Origin: SXOA01 sp046593355
GTDB taxonomy: Bacteria > Planctomycetota > Planctomycetia > Pirellulales > Pirellulaceae
Reading direction: 5' to 3'
Length of the DNA: 64,000 nt
NCBI GenBank assembly: GCA_046593355.1
Contig: JBKJNY010000155.1
Location: 1 to 64,000, forward strand
The notes under the pieces are model-generated. The model worked only from the letters and a program-made list of their open reading frames with translations, made no database searches and was not told where the DNA came from. Below, piece by piece: positions 33,542 through 42,705 of the stretch. Position 1 is the stretch's first letter; every line of letters starts with the position of its first letter. A program made the position numbers and the translations under genes.

Positions 33542-35761
33542 ATGTCCGATATTGCCGCCGGTCCGCTGACCAATGAAACCGCCCCTGTCATCACGCGGCT
33601 GTCGCAACTTCGTTCGCAGATGACTCGCTGGTTTCTGGTTGACGGCCTGTCCCGCGTCCTGTGGCTGATCATCGGCCTGTGCGTGTTGGACCTGCCCATC
33701 GACTGGTATTTCCACATGGACAAGCCGCAGCGGGTGGTGATGCTGGCCCTCATCGGGGCAGCAGTCGCCTGGCTCGTCTGGTGGCGGCTGGTCCGCCCGC
33801 TTTCGGTCGAGGTCAGCGACGACGCCCTCTGCCTGCAGGTGGAGAAAGGGAACAAGCAGCTTTCCGAAGGGCTGATTAGCGCCTTGCAATTCGCCCGCAT
33901 GCCGGACGTGGCCGCGCGGGGGATGTCTCCGATGCTCGTCCGTCAGACGGTGCTTTATGGGACGCAGGCGGCACGGAATGTGAACTTCGGCAGCGTACTG
34001 GATGCGAAGCAATTTCAGGTGAATGTGGGTCTGGTCGTGATTGCGCTGGCGTGCGTTGTCGGCGCCGGGGTCGGCATGGCGGTAAAGGGCAGTTTTCTAA
34101 ACACCTGGTTCAACCGAAACGTCCTGCTTGGCGATAAGCTCTGGCCGCAAAAAACTTACCTCGACGTAAAGCGAGTGAAGGACGGCAAGGTCAAGTTTCC
34201 TCGCGGCGAGGATTGGACACAGGTCGTCGAAGTCACGCCTGACAGCGAAGTTGTGCCTGAGAACGTGTACATCGACTTTCGTCATTCTCGCGGCCCCAGC
34301 GTGCAATCGATGAAAAAGACACCGGACCGGCCGCGCGAATTTGAAACGGTCTTCAGCAACGTTATCGAAGAGTTTGAATTCCGGGCCCGCGGCGGCGATG
34401 CGGTTTCACCTTGGATTCAGGTCGAGCTTGTGGAAACTCCTGCTGTTGACGTGCTGCATCTCCTGGTTACGCCCCCCAAATACACCGGCGAGCAGGTCGT
34501 GGAATTGCCCGCGGGCAAAGGCCCCTATTTCGTCCTCAAGGGAAGCTCGCTCAAGCTCTCCGGCAAGGCCAACAAGCCGCTCTCGGAAGCGTCCCTGGTC
34601 ATCGAAGGGAAAAAGCATCCGCTGGAGCTGGCTCAGGGAACGGATTTTTCCGGCCAATTAGCCGCGAAGGATTTGCTCGCGGGGCAATATGTGATTGATT
34701 TGCACGATACGGAAAATCTCACCTCCCGCCGGCCGACCGCATTCGGGCTCCGCATCCGGGCCGACCGCGAGCCGCGGGTGCGGACGAAGCTCATCGGCGT
34801 GAGCGGGATGGTGGTGCCGCGAGCGCGGATTCCGCTCAATGCCCGCATCAGCGACGACTATGGCGTTACATCGGTCGAAGTGAAGTACCTCTGGCGGGAC
34901 GACGTGGCCCAAACGACGAACGAAGGGAAGCTGCCACTGCCGGCTGCTAAAGAACTGCTGAAGAAAGCCGAATTCGCCTTTGACGACGTGCTGGACCTGG
35001 AGCCGCTTAGGATTCCTACCGGCACATCACTCAATTTTCACGTCGCCGCCCTGGATAATGACGATGTCTCCGGTCCGAATCTGGGAAAGTCCTCCGACTT
35101 CCTGCTCCGGGTCGTCACCGAGGAAGAATTGCGTACCGACCTGCTCCGCCGCGAGAAAGAGCAGCGGCAGGAGTTCGAGCGGCTACTCAAGAACGAGGAA
35201 GACCTGCTGACTGACGGCAAGGCCCTGCAAGCGGGCGTCACGTCGGCGGCCAGCCTCAGCCAGGGGCAGAAGGATCTGCTGATGCAGTTTCAACGGCGGC
35301 AGAAAGTCATCGGCACCAACGTCGCCGCCATCGCCGAGCGGCTCAGCGGCATCGTGATAGAGGTTCTCAACAACCGGATTGAAGACCCCGCCGGCAAGCT
35401 CGAGAAGCGGCTCAGGGAAGACATCATTCGCCCGATGCAGGAGATTGCCGACCTCGGTGTCCCTAGCGCCGTCGCCGAGCTCGACAAGGCCCGCCGGCTC
35501 TCCGCGGAAGCCGCCCCCCGCGGCGAAGCCTTACAGGCTGCCGTCACTCGCCAGCAGGAAATTGTGGATCAAATGCAGGAAGTGCTGCGGCACCTGGTCA
35601 AATCGGAAGGCTACCAGGAGGCGGTCAACCTGTTGTATGAGATTCAGAAGTCCCAGCAGGACGTGTTCGACAAGACCGTGAAAGAAAAGCAGGACCGCAT
35701 TAAGGGCATCATCGAAGGGCGGCCGCCAGCCGAGAAAAAGCCCGAGGAGAAGAAGCCGTAA
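33542..35761 (+). CDS. DUF4175-like membrane protein with C-terminal coiled coil
   Basis: 739 residues. Membrane helices near 36-54, 64-84 and 155-178, then a large beta-rich extracytoplasmic region (about 190-520) with VLHLLVTPPKYTGEQVVELPAGKGPYFVLKGSSLKL and SDDYGVTSVEVKYLW, as in DUF4175-type proteins, then a long helical coiled coil (about 530-739) ending in a Pro/Glu/Lys tail. Starts 9 bp after the preceding stop. Family function unknown; the same arrangement is seen in MoxR/BatA loci of other bacteria. Confidence 0.8.
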   Translation: MSDIAAGPLTNETAPVITRLSQLRSQMTRWFLVDGLSRVLWLIIGLCVLDLPIDWYFHMDKPQRVVMLALIGAAVAWLVWWRLVRPLSVEVSDDALCLQVEKGNKQLSEGLISALQFARMPDVAARGMSPMLVRQTVLYGTQAARNVNFGSVLDAKQFQVNVGLVVIALACVVGAGVGMAVKGSFLNTWFNRNVLLGDKLWPQKTYLDVKRVKDGKVKFPRGEDWTQVVEVTPDSEVVPENVYIDFRHSRGPSVQSMKKTPDRPREFETVFSNVIEEFEFRARGGDAVSPWIQVELVETPAVDVLHLLVTPPKYTGEQVVELPAGKGPYFVLKGSSLKLSGKANKPLSEASLVIEGKKHPLELAQGTDFSGQLAAKDLLAGQYVIDLHDTENLTSRRPTAFGLRIRADREPRVRTKLIGVSGMVVPRARIPLNARISDDYGVTSVEVKYLWRDDVAQTTNEGKLPLPAAKELLKKAEFAFDDVLDLEPLRIPTGTSLNFHVAALDNDDVSGPNLGKSSDFLLRVVTEEELRTDLLRREKEQRQEFERLLKNEEDLLTDGKALQAGVTSAASLSQGQKDLLMQFQRRQKVIGTNVAAIAERLSGIVIEVLNNRIEDPAGKLEKRLREDIIRPMQEIADLGVPSAVAELDKARRLSAEAAPRGEALQAAVTRQQEIVDQMQEVLRHLVKSEGYQEAVNLLYEIQKSQQDVFDKTVKEKQDRIKGIIEGRPPAEKKPEEKKP

Positions 35762-35775
35762 GCGAAAAGCTAGAG

Positions 35776-35801
35776 GTGGGGTAGGCTTCCAGCCTGCCCA
35801 G
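35776..35801 (+). repeat. Single copy of the GTGGGGTAGGCTTCC repeat
   Basis: This 26-bp sequence is identical to the left arm of the inverted repeat at 38085-38110. Here it occurs once, 15 bp after the DUF4175-like gene. A decayed copy is at 63877-63895. Confidence 0.9.
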
Positions 35802-35956
35802 GAATCTGCTTGTGACACGCATTTTACAATTAATCTCTTTACGCCAGCCCGTTTGCCCCGTCATATTGATATCTGGAACTAAAACCCGTCTTGTGGGTAC
35901 TAATGACTGATTGTCGACCGCTCGCACCCGTTAGCCTGCTCCTTGGAGGGCGATTC

Positions 35957-38080
35957 ATGCTCCGCCATTTTGCGTTTGCCGCGTTGCTTCTGCTGTCGCT
36001 CTCCACCTTTGCGCAGGAGACGCCGGTCCCCACCTCCGGCGGCAAAACGCCGCTTGGCGTCCGCCAACAGCGGGTCGAGCAGATGACGGAGCAGCTCGAA
36101 CGCCGCTTCGGCGCGCTCATTCAGGCGTTGCAGCAGACCGAGCCCGAGCGGGCCGAGCGCCTCAAGAAGACGCTCGACGAGGCCAAGAAACTGCAGCTCA
36201 AGGACCGGATGGCCCTGATTACCAGGTCGCTGGACACGGCGAATCTCGAGACCGCCACCGACAGCCAAAAGAATGTCCTCTCCGACATTCGCAAGCTGCT
36301 GGCCCTGCTGCTCGACGAAAAGAGCGACAAGGACAAGGACCGCGAGGAATTCGAGCGGCTGCAAGAATGGAAAAAGAACATCGAGAAGATCATCCAGGAG
36401 GAAAAGGGAGAGAAGCGCGAGGCCGACAAGCTGGCCTCCAAGGACAAGACTCTCGCCGGCCTGGAAGCCAAAATCAAGGCCATCAACGAGCTGATTGAAA
36501 AACAGCAAAAGATTATCGCCGACACCCAGGCCGCCCGCGAAGAGGGAATTCAGGCCGTCGGCAAAATCGCTCCCAAGCAAGAACAAGTCCGCACCGAAAC
36601 CAAAAAGGTCGCCGACCAGATTGCCAAGGAAGCCGGCGATGCACCTCCGTCCGAAGCCAAGCCCGGCGAAGGTGACAAGCCGGCGGAAGGAAGCAAGCCC
36701 GCGGAAGGCTCTAAGCCGAGCGAAGGTTCCAAACCGAGTGAAGGGGGGAAACCGGCGGAAGGCGCGAAACCTAAAGAAGGCAGCAAGCCCAGCGAGGGTG
36801 GCAAACCGAGCGAAGGATCGAAACCGTCCGAAGGCGGCAAACCGTCAGAGGGCGGCAAGCCGAGCGAAGGTGGCAAGCCATCGGAAGGTGGCCAGCCCAG
36901 TGAGGGTGGCAAACCGAGCGAAGGCTCGCCGCCCTCTCCCAGCCAGGCACGTCCGCCGGAGCCGGGCGAGAAGCCGCTCCGTCAGGCGACCGAGAACCAG
37001 AAGAACGCCGCCGCAAATCTCCAGCAGGGAAAAGGGAAGGCCGCCCAGCAGGACGAGCAGACCGCCCTCGATAACCTCAAGCGGGCCCTCGGCGAGCTCA
37101 AGAAAGAGCAGCAGCGGATTGTCAGCTTGCCGCCGGAAGCTTTCGACAAGATGGCCAAGAAACAGGAAGAGATTGCCCAAAAAACCGGCGACATTCAGGA
37201 CAAGATGAAGGAAGCCGCCAAGGGAAGCCCCTCCGGCGGACCGCCCGGCAGCAAGAGCGGGCAGCCCGGCGGAGGCAAGCCGCAGCCCGGCCAGAAGCAA
37301 GTCCAGCAGGCTCAAAAGCAGATGCAGCAAGCTGGCGGCGACTTGAAAAAGCAGGATCCCGAAGGGGCTAGCCGTCAGGAGCAGAAGGCCATCAAGGAGC
37401 TCGAAGACGCGCTCAAGGAGATTGAGGAACGCCTCGCTCAACTCCGCGAAGAGACGCAGCTCGAGAAGCTGGCCCGGCTCGAAGCTCGCTTCCGCGAGAT
37501 GCTCACCCGCCAGCAGAAAACCACAATTGACACCACGGAGCTTGAGAAGCGGAAGGCCGCGAATCAAAAGATTGACCGCCTGGCGCACAATCCCCTGGTG
37601 AAGGAAGAAAGCTCCCTGGCTGATGCCGCCCAGCAGGCCCTCGACATCATCCTCGACGACGGCACCAGCGTCGTTTTCCCGGACGTGATTGAGCAGTTAC
37701 GGGACGACCTCTATTCCACCGCCAAGCTGATCGAAGCCAAAAGGACGGACGCTTATACCCACACGATGCAGAAGGAAGTCGAAGCCACGCTGGAAGAGTT
37801 GATTGAAGCCCTCCAGCAGGCCCAGAAGCAGAAGGAAGGCGGTGGGGGGGGCGGTGGTGGCGGTGGCGGCGACCCGCCCCTGCTCCCCAACTCGGCCGAA
37901 CTCAAGCTGCTGCGGGCGGCCCAAATGCGTGTGAATCGCCGGACTCAGGCCTTCGATGCCAACCGGCCGAAGGAAGGGCTCGATGACGTGCTCAAGGGCG
38001 AAATCCAGAGCATCGCTCGGCGGCAGTCCGAGATTCAGGAAATGACCATTAAGATTTTGGAAAGAACCGAATCGCCGTAA
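35957..38080 (+). CDS. Secreted coiled-coil protein with hexapeptide repeats
   Basis: 707 residues from ATG 35957, preceded by GGAGGG at 7-bp spacing. Signal peptide 1-20 (LRHFAFAALLLLSLSTFAQ). Residues ~30-230 are charged coiled coil. Then come 14 hexapeptides of the type GKPSEG/SKPSEG/SKPAEG (about 239-322). A second coiled-coil region (about 340-640) is interrupted by Gly/Pro/Gln-rich linkers and a run of glycines (QKEGGGGGGGGGGGD). Low sequence complexity makes homology calls unreliable. It resembles long periplasmic spacer proteins and lies between the DUF4175-like and TPR-like genes, probably in the same assembly. Confidence 0.85.
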   Translation: MLRHFAFAALLLLSLSTFAQETPVPTSGGKTPLGVRQQRVEQMTEQLERRFGALIQALQQTEPERAERLKKTLDEAKKLQLKDRMALITRSLDTANLETATDSQKNVLSDIRKLLALLLDEKSDKDKDREEFERLQEWKKNIEKIIQEEKGEKREADKLASKDKTLAGLEAKIKAINELIEKQQKIIADTQAAREEGIQAVGKIAPKQEQVRTETKKVADQIAKEAGDAPPSEAKPGEGDKPAEGSKPAEGSKPSEGSKPSEGGKPAEGAKPKEGSKPSEGGKPSEGSKPSEGGKPSEGGKPSEGGKPSEGGQPSEGGKPSEGSPPSPSQARPPEPGEKPLRQATENQKNAAANLQQGKGKAAQQDEQTALDNLKRALGELKKEQQRIVSLPPEAFDKMAKKQEEIAQKTGDIQDKMKEAAKGSPSGGPPGSKSGQPGGGKPQPGQKQVQQAQKQMQQAGGDLKKQDPEGASRQEQKAIKELEDALKEIEERLAQLREETQLEKLARLEARFREMLTRQQKTTIDTTELEKRKAANQKIDRLAHNPLVKEESSLADAAQQALDIILDDGTSVVFPDVIEQLRDDLYSTAKLIEAKRTDAYTHTMQKEVEATLEELIEALQQAQKQKEGGGGGGGGGGGDPPLLPNSAELKLLRAAQMRVNRRTQAFDANRPKEGLDDVLKGEIQSIARRQSEIQEMTIKILERTESP
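36671..36925 (+). repeat. 18-bp coding tandem repeat (hexapeptide KPSEG type)
   Basis: Fourteen 18-bp units encode hexapeptides built on GxKPxE within the preceding gene. Third-position changes are common between units, so the array is old or under protein-level selection, but unit number could still vary between strains. Confidence 0.88.
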
Positions 38081-38084
38081 GTTC

Positions 38085-38149
38085 GTGGGGTAGGCTTCCA
38101 GCCTGCCCAGAGAAAACTTGATTCTGGGCAGGCTGGAACCCTACCCCAC
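38085..38149. repeat. 26-bp inverted repeat downstream of the coiled-coil gene
   Basis: Arms 38085-38110 (GTGGGGTAGGCTTCC...) and 38124-38149 (its complement, with one mismatch) flank a 13-bp loop starting 4 bp after the stop codon. A strong hairpin is expected, possibly an attenuator or mRNA-stabilising structure inside the gene run. Confidence 0.88.
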
Positions 38150-38241
38150 CTTAATAATCACTTGCTTTCCCCCGCTTCGCGCGGGATACTTCAAACAGCC
38201 TCTCAGCCTGCTTCCGTAGCACCTTTCAAGGAATGGCCGCG

Positions 38242-39321
38242 ATGATCCGAAAACTCACGTTCGCAGCGCTCGTCCTGGCACTTGCAGCTCCCGCTTTCGC
38301 TGTCGACTCCAAGCCGGTGGCCGCCGTGAAGAAACCCGTTACCACGGACAAGGTTTTGGATGCATTCCTCGCCTCCGTGAAGGAGAACAAGGAATTCAAG
38401 GCGGACCAGGTGCAGAAAGCCACCGAGATTTTCTCCGCCCTGCGGGCCGATGTGGACGGTAAGCCGATTGCCATCACCGAAGCACTCCGCGAGCTTTATC
38501 CCGATTACAAAGACGCGCTCACCACTTTGGGCGAAGAGAACCTTCAGGACGCGATCACGAAGCTCGGCGTCTTGCGGGACGCGAAGGATCCGTACCTGGC
38601 CGCCGATGCCGCCTATTTTCTGGCGCGGGCTTACCTGCTCGACGAGCGGTTTGAAGACGCGCTCCCGCTATTGGAAGACGCCACCGGTAAGAATGCCGAC
38701 AAGACCGCTCGCGGCGGTGAATCGCTGTTCCTCCGCGGCGTGGCCTATGGCCAGCTCATCCAACGGCAGGAAGCGATGAAATGCCTGAAGACATTCCTGG
38801 ATCAGTATCCCGACGCTCCGGAGCGGATGCGGGTCGGCGCGTTCCGCCAACTTGAAACTCTCAAGCTGTACGAAGACGGCACGCTGACCGACGTCCAATT
38901 CCGCATGGAATTCAGCCGCCGCAAGCTCTCGCTGGAAGATGCCGGCGAATCGACTCGCGACCAGCAGAAGAAAATCATCGAAATTCTCGCCAAGCTCATC
39001 AAGGAAGCCGAGGACAAGGAGTGCAACTGCAAGGGTGGCGGCAAGCCCAAGCCCGGCTCGAAGCCCGGCAAGGGGGGTGAGGGGGATAGCCAAGCCAAGG
39101 GTGAAGGGCAGCAGCAAGGGAAATCCGGCGGCGGCAGCAAGGGAACCGACAGCGACACGCTCAAGCGGCTGCACCGCGGCGGCCCGACGAGCCCCTGGAG
39201 CCATCTCCGCGACCGCGAACGCGACCCGGTCTTCAACGCCATCAAGGAAAAATACCCCGCCCGTTACCAGCAGCTCATCGAGCAGTACTACAAGAGCTTC
39301 AGCGACGAGAGCGAAGGGTAG
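38242..39321 (+). CDS. Secreted helical/TPR-like protein
   Basis: 359 residues from ATG 38242, chosen because AAGGAA (38228-38233) is then 8 bp upstream; ATG 38233 would add three residues. Signal peptide MIRKLTFAALVLALAAPAFA. Residues ~95-200 are TPR-like (DAAYFLARAYLLDERFEDALPLLEDA, SLFLRGVAYGQLIQRQEAMKCLKTFLDQYPDAPE). The C-terminus has a short Cys pair (CNCKGGG), a Gly/Lys-rich linker and a conserved-looking end (WSHLRDRERDPVFNAIKEKYPARYQQLIEQYYKSFSD), the latter common at the ends of proteins in such MoxR/BatA loci. Function unknown. Confidence 0.84.
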   Translation: MIRKLTFAALVLALAAPAFAVDSKPVAAVKKPVTTDKVLDAFLASVKENKEFKADQVQKATEIFSALRADVDGKPIAITEALRELYPDYKDALTTLGEENLQDAITKLGVLRDAKDPYLAADAAYFLARAYLLDERFEDALPLLEDATGKNADKTARGGESLFLRGVAYGQLIQRQEAMKCLKTFLDQYPDAPERMRVGAFRQLETLKLYEDGTLTDVQFRMEFSRRKLSLEDAGESTRDQQKKIIEILAKLIKEAEDKECNCKGGGKPKPGSKPGKGGEGDSQAKGEGQQQGKSGGGSKGTDSDTLKRLHRGGPTSPWSHLRDRERDPVFNAIKEKYPARYQQLIEQYYKSFSDESEG

Positions 39322-39346
39322 GCCGCTTACGAGTGTCCGACGAATT

Positions 39347-39369
39347 CCAGCCGGTGTAATACCGGCTGG
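39347..39369. terminator. Perfect 9-bp stem hairpin between two genes
   Basis: CCAGCCGGT-GTAAT-ACCGGCTGG sits in the 62-bp gap, 14 bp before the next start codon. No T-run follows, so it is more likely a partial terminator or translation-control hairpin than a full terminator. Confidence 0.5.
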
Positions 39370-39383
39370 TGTATGATAGAGGC

Positions 39384-40586
39384 ATGACCATCGCATTTCG
39401 AATTCGGGCCGCAGTTCTCGTTGCGGCCTTGTTATTCGCTGCTTTTCCGATTGCGGCCCAGTCTCCCAAGAATGACGGCATCGCGCTCACGCTCCTCAGT
39501 GGCGAGACCCGGCAGGCCAAGTCCATCGCCATCTCCGCCGGTACGCTCACCGGCGAAGGCATCCCCCAGCCGCTTCCGCTCGACGACCTTCGGCAGATTC
39601 GCATCGCAACCGTAGTGCCAGAGGCGAAGCCCGCTGTCGTGCTTCACATGCTCGGCGGCGGCAGAGTCTTCGCCAAGTCCGTCACCATCGTCAGCGACGA
39701 GTGCCAGGTGGAATCCGCGCTCGTCGGCAAGCTGACGATTCCCCTCGATCAAGTTCGCGGCGTCCGCCTGGAGCCGGCCGTATCGAGTCCCGAATTCGAC
39801 AAGGCGCTTGCCGCCCCCAGTGCCGACCAGGACCGGCTGTTCATCAAGATCGAGGACAAAGTCGATTCCGCGCAGGGTATTTTTAAGTCGCTGAGTGACA
39901 AGGAATTTCAGTTCGAGCTCGGCGGCGAAAGCAAAACGCTGCCCCGCGAGAAGCTCTTCGGCCTGGTCGTTGCCCAGGGGTCCGCGGATGACGACCCGAC
40001 CAAAACCCTGATTACCCTTCGCGACGGCTCGCTGCTCGCCGGTGAGATCGATTCCCTTTCCGGCGGCAAGCTCGCGGCTCGGCTGCCCGGCGGCAGTAGG
40101 GTAGAAATCCCGCAGGAAGCACTCGCCTCCATCGCGCTGCGTTCCAGCCGCTTGGCTTTCCTCTCCGATCTGAAGCCGGTGGCAGAAGAGCAGCGTTCGC
40201 TGGCCTTCATGGACGTACCCTGGCAAAAGGACCGCAGCGTCCAAAGCCGCACCCTAACCCTTGGCCAGCGGACCTTTGAGAAAGGTATCGGCTGCCATGC
40301 GGAGTGCCGCCTAACCTTTGCCGCCGATGGCAAGTGGGACGTGCTGGCGGCGGTGATTGGCATCGATGCGGAGACGATGGGGAAAGGGGACTGCATTTTC
40401 ATCGTGCTCGCTGACGGCGAATCGGTCTTCACCCGCCGCGTGAAGGGAACGGATCCTCCCCAGGAAATTCAGGTCGAAATTCCCCGCGCCAAGCGAGTCA
40501 CCCTTGTCGTCGAGGCCGGAGCGGGGCTCGACCTCGGGGACCATGCCGATTGGTGCGATGTCCGCTTCATCAAAATCAGCAAATAG
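39384..40586 (+). CDS. Secreted NPCBM-domain protein
   Basis: 400 residues from ATG 39384 (AGAGG upstream). Signal peptide ends at AAFPIAAQ (about residue 27). Residues ~30-270 contain repeated beta segments of the type 'TLxxGxxxxGxxxxLxxGxLxxxLPxG' (GIALTLLSGETRQAKSIAISAGTLTGEG; LITLRDGSLLAGEIDSLSGGKLAARLPGG). Residues ~270-400 match the NPCBM/NEW2 carbohydrate-binding fold: FEKGIGCHAECRLTF, AVIGIDAE and VFIVLADGESVFTRRV-like, ending HADWCDVRFIK. Likely an extracytoplasmic glycan-binding protein. Confidence 0.86.
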   Translation: MTIAFRIRAAVLVAALLFAAFPIAAQSPKNDGIALTLLSGETRQAKSIAISAGTLTGEGIPQPLPLDDLRQIRIATVVPEAKPAVVLHMLGGGRVFAKSVTIVSDECQVESALVGKLTIPLDQVRGVRLEPAVSSPEFDKALAAPSADQDRLFIKIEDKVDSAQGIFKSLSDKEFQFELGGESKTLPREKLFGLVVAQGSADDDPTKTLITLRDGSLLAGEIDSLSGGKLAARLPGGSRVEIPQEALASIALRSSRLAFLSDLKPVAEEQRSLAFMDVPWQKDRSVQSRTLTLGQRTFEKGIGCHAECRLTFAADGKWDVLAAVIGIDAETMGKGDCIFIVLADGESVFTRRVKGTDPPQEIQVEIPRAKRVTLVVEAGAGLDLGDHADWCDVRFIKISK

Positions 40587-40599
40587 CCGGAGCCGAGAT

Positions 40600-42705
40600 A
40601 TGCGACCACTTTTCCGCCCCGCCTGGCTTCTGGCCGCGCTCCTCGCCAGCTGGAACTTTATCGCATTCGCCCAGGACGCCGACGAAATCTCTCCTGCCGA
40701 TTTCGCTGCCGTCAGGGCGGCCCAGAAGCAGCGGGTGGAAACCATCGCCAAGGTCTACGGCGCGGTGGTGGCGATTTACGGCAATGACCGGGCCGGCGGC
40801 GGCTCGGGTGTTTTGTATGACCCGGCCGGCTATGCGCTGACCAACCACCATGTGGTGGCCGGCGCGGGTACGGAAGGCTGGGGCGGGCTCGCCGACGGCA
40901 AGCTCTACCGCTGGAAGCTGATCGGCACCGATCCCGGCGGTGACGTGGCGATCATCCAGCTCACGGGGAAAGACGTTTTCCCGTATGCCCCGCTGGCCGA
41001 CTCCGAAACGGTTCGCGTCGGCGACTGGGCGATGGCGATGGGCAATCCGTTCGTCCTGGCGGAGGACCAGCGCCCCACGGTCACGCTCGGCATCGTCAGT
41101 GGCGTGCACCGCTTCCAGGAAGGCTCGGGCCTGAACCAACTGGTTTACGGCAACTGTATCCAGGTCGATAGCTCGATCAACCCCGGCAACTCCGGCGGCC
41201 CACTGTTCAGCCTTCGCGGCCAGGTCATTGGCATCAACGGCCGGGGCAGCTTTGAGGAGCGGGGCCGCGTGAACGTCGGCCTGGGTTACGCCATCTCCGC
41301 CAACCAATGCCGCATGTTCATTCCGGAACTCCTGGCGACGAAAATCGCCCAGCACGGCACGCTCGACGCCATCTTCGGCACCCGCGAAGGGAAGGTCATC
41401 TGTCACACCGTCAATCTGGATTCAGCCATCGCCAAGGCCGGCCTGCAGCTCGGCGACAAGCTCATCCGTTTCGAGGGGCGGCCGGTTATGGACGCCAATC
41501 AGTTCACCAACGACCTCAGCATGTATCCCGCCAACTGGCCGGTTGAAGTCACTTGGGAGCGCGATGGCCAGCACACGACCGCCCACGTCCGTTTGAGCGC
41601 GCTGCCGTACGAACCCATCGTCAAGCAGAATGGTGAACCGCCACCGGAAGAGAAACCCGGCGAAGAGAAGCCCAAGGAAGAAAAGCCTGGTGAGAAGCAG
41701 CCAGCTGGGGACAAGCCGGAGGAGAAAAAGCCCGCTGAAGAGAAACCAGCCAAGCCCGCTGAAGAAAAAAAGGAAGAGCCGGCCAAGGAGAAGCCTGCGG
41801 AGGCAAAGCCGTCGGGAGAGAAACCGATTGAGAAACCCGCCGAGAAGGACGGCGAGAAAGAGGAGAAGAAGGAAGAAAAGCCGGACCCCAACGCACCTCC
41901 AAATCCTAAAGAACTGCCCAAGGATCTCCCCAAAGAGCGGCTGATACCGCCCAAGCCAAAAATCCCGCTGGGTGAGGCGGGGAAAGTTCGCGACAAGAAC
42001 CTCAACAAGCAGAATGCCCAGCAGATTACCGCCCGTTGGCGGGAGCAGTGCGGAGCAACCAAGCTCAAGGACAGCGGCATCATCTTCCGAATGGAGAGCG
42101 TCCTGCTGCGTGACGGCAAAGCCGTCGGCCAGCAGCAAATGACTATCGCCTCCGGCAGCCGCTGCCGTGTTGATTATTTTCTGGACGGCAAGAAGCGCTC
42201 GCTCGGCACCGACGGCAAAACCTGGTGGCTGAGTGTGGACGGTAAGGCGCAGGAAGTATCTCAATCCCGCGCCCTACGAGACTCGCATTTCTCCCAGTCC
42301 ATCGCTCTCACCGCGCTCCTCACCCCTCAACCGCTCACAGGGTTCGGCGAGCTAACTCTCGACGGTTCCGATAAGGGGCGCGGACGCCTCTGCTACCGGC
42401 TCAGCGCGACGGACAAAGACAGCGAGCAGTTTTTCGTGTGGCTGAGCGTTTGCGATGACGCCATCCAGCCCCAAGTGCAGCTTCAGAAGTCCGGCGTCGG
42501 CATCGACGACGATGAGCCGATTGCCGCGGTCATTTACGACGAATGGGACGACACCGAAGGGCTCTTCCTGCCTTGGAAGGCAACGCTCGTCCGCGGTCTG
42601 GGAGAAACGCCCGAACTCGTCGTTGATACCCAGTCCTGCTCCGCTTTGGCGGAGATTGAAGACGCCTTTTTCCAGGCTCCAAAAAATGATGCCCCGTCCA
42701 AGTAA
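40600..42705 (+). CDS. HtrA/DegP-like serine protease with PDZ domain
   Basis: 701 residues from ATG 40600. Signal peptide ends FIAFAQ (24). Trypsin-like domain with an intact triad: His84 (YALTNHHVVAG), Asp115 (DPGGDVAIIQL) and Ser198 (NPGNSGGPLF). PDZ domain ~265-345 (AGLQLGDKLIRFEGRPV). A long Pro/Glu/Lys-rich linker (about 350-450) leads to a C-terminal ~220-residue domain I do not recognise (WWLSVDGKAQEVSQSRALRDSHFSQS...). First of three tandem HtrA-like genes and the only one that should be active. Probably periplasmic quality-control or processing protease for the locus. Confidence 0.92.
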   Translation: MRPLFRPAWLLAALLASWNFIAFAQDADEISPADFAAVRAAQKQRVETIAKVYGAVVAIYGNDRAGGGSGVLYDPAGYALTNHHVVAGAGTEGWGGLADGKLYRWKLIGTDPGGDVAIIQLTGKDVFPYAPLADSETVRVGDWAMAMGNPFVLAEDQRPTVTLGIVSGVHRFQEGSGLNQLVYGNCIQVDSSINPGNSGGPLFSLRGQVIGINGRGSFEERGRVNVGLGYAISANQCRMFIPELLATKIAQHGTLDAIFGTREGKVICHTVNLDSAIAKAGLQLGDKLIRFEGRPVMDANQFTNDLSMYPANWPVEVTWERDGQHTTAHVRLSALPYEPIVKQNGEPPPEEKPGEEKPKEEKPGEKQPAGDKPEEKKPAEEKPAKPAEEKKEEPAKEKPAEAKPSGEKPIEKPAEKDGEKEEKKEEKPDPNAPPNPKELPKDLPKERLIPPKPKIPLGEAGKVRDKNLNKQNAQQITARWREQCGATKLKDSGIIFRMESVLLRDGKAVGQQQMTIASGSRCRVDYFLDGKKRSLGTDGKTWWLSVDGKAQEVSQSRALRDSHFSQSIALTALLTPQPLTGFGELTLDGSDKGRGRLCYRLSATDKDSEQFFVWLSVCDDAIQPQVQLQKSGVGIDDDEPIAAVIYDEWDDTEGLFLPWKATLVRGLGETPELVVDTQSCSALAEIEDAFFQAPKNDAPSK

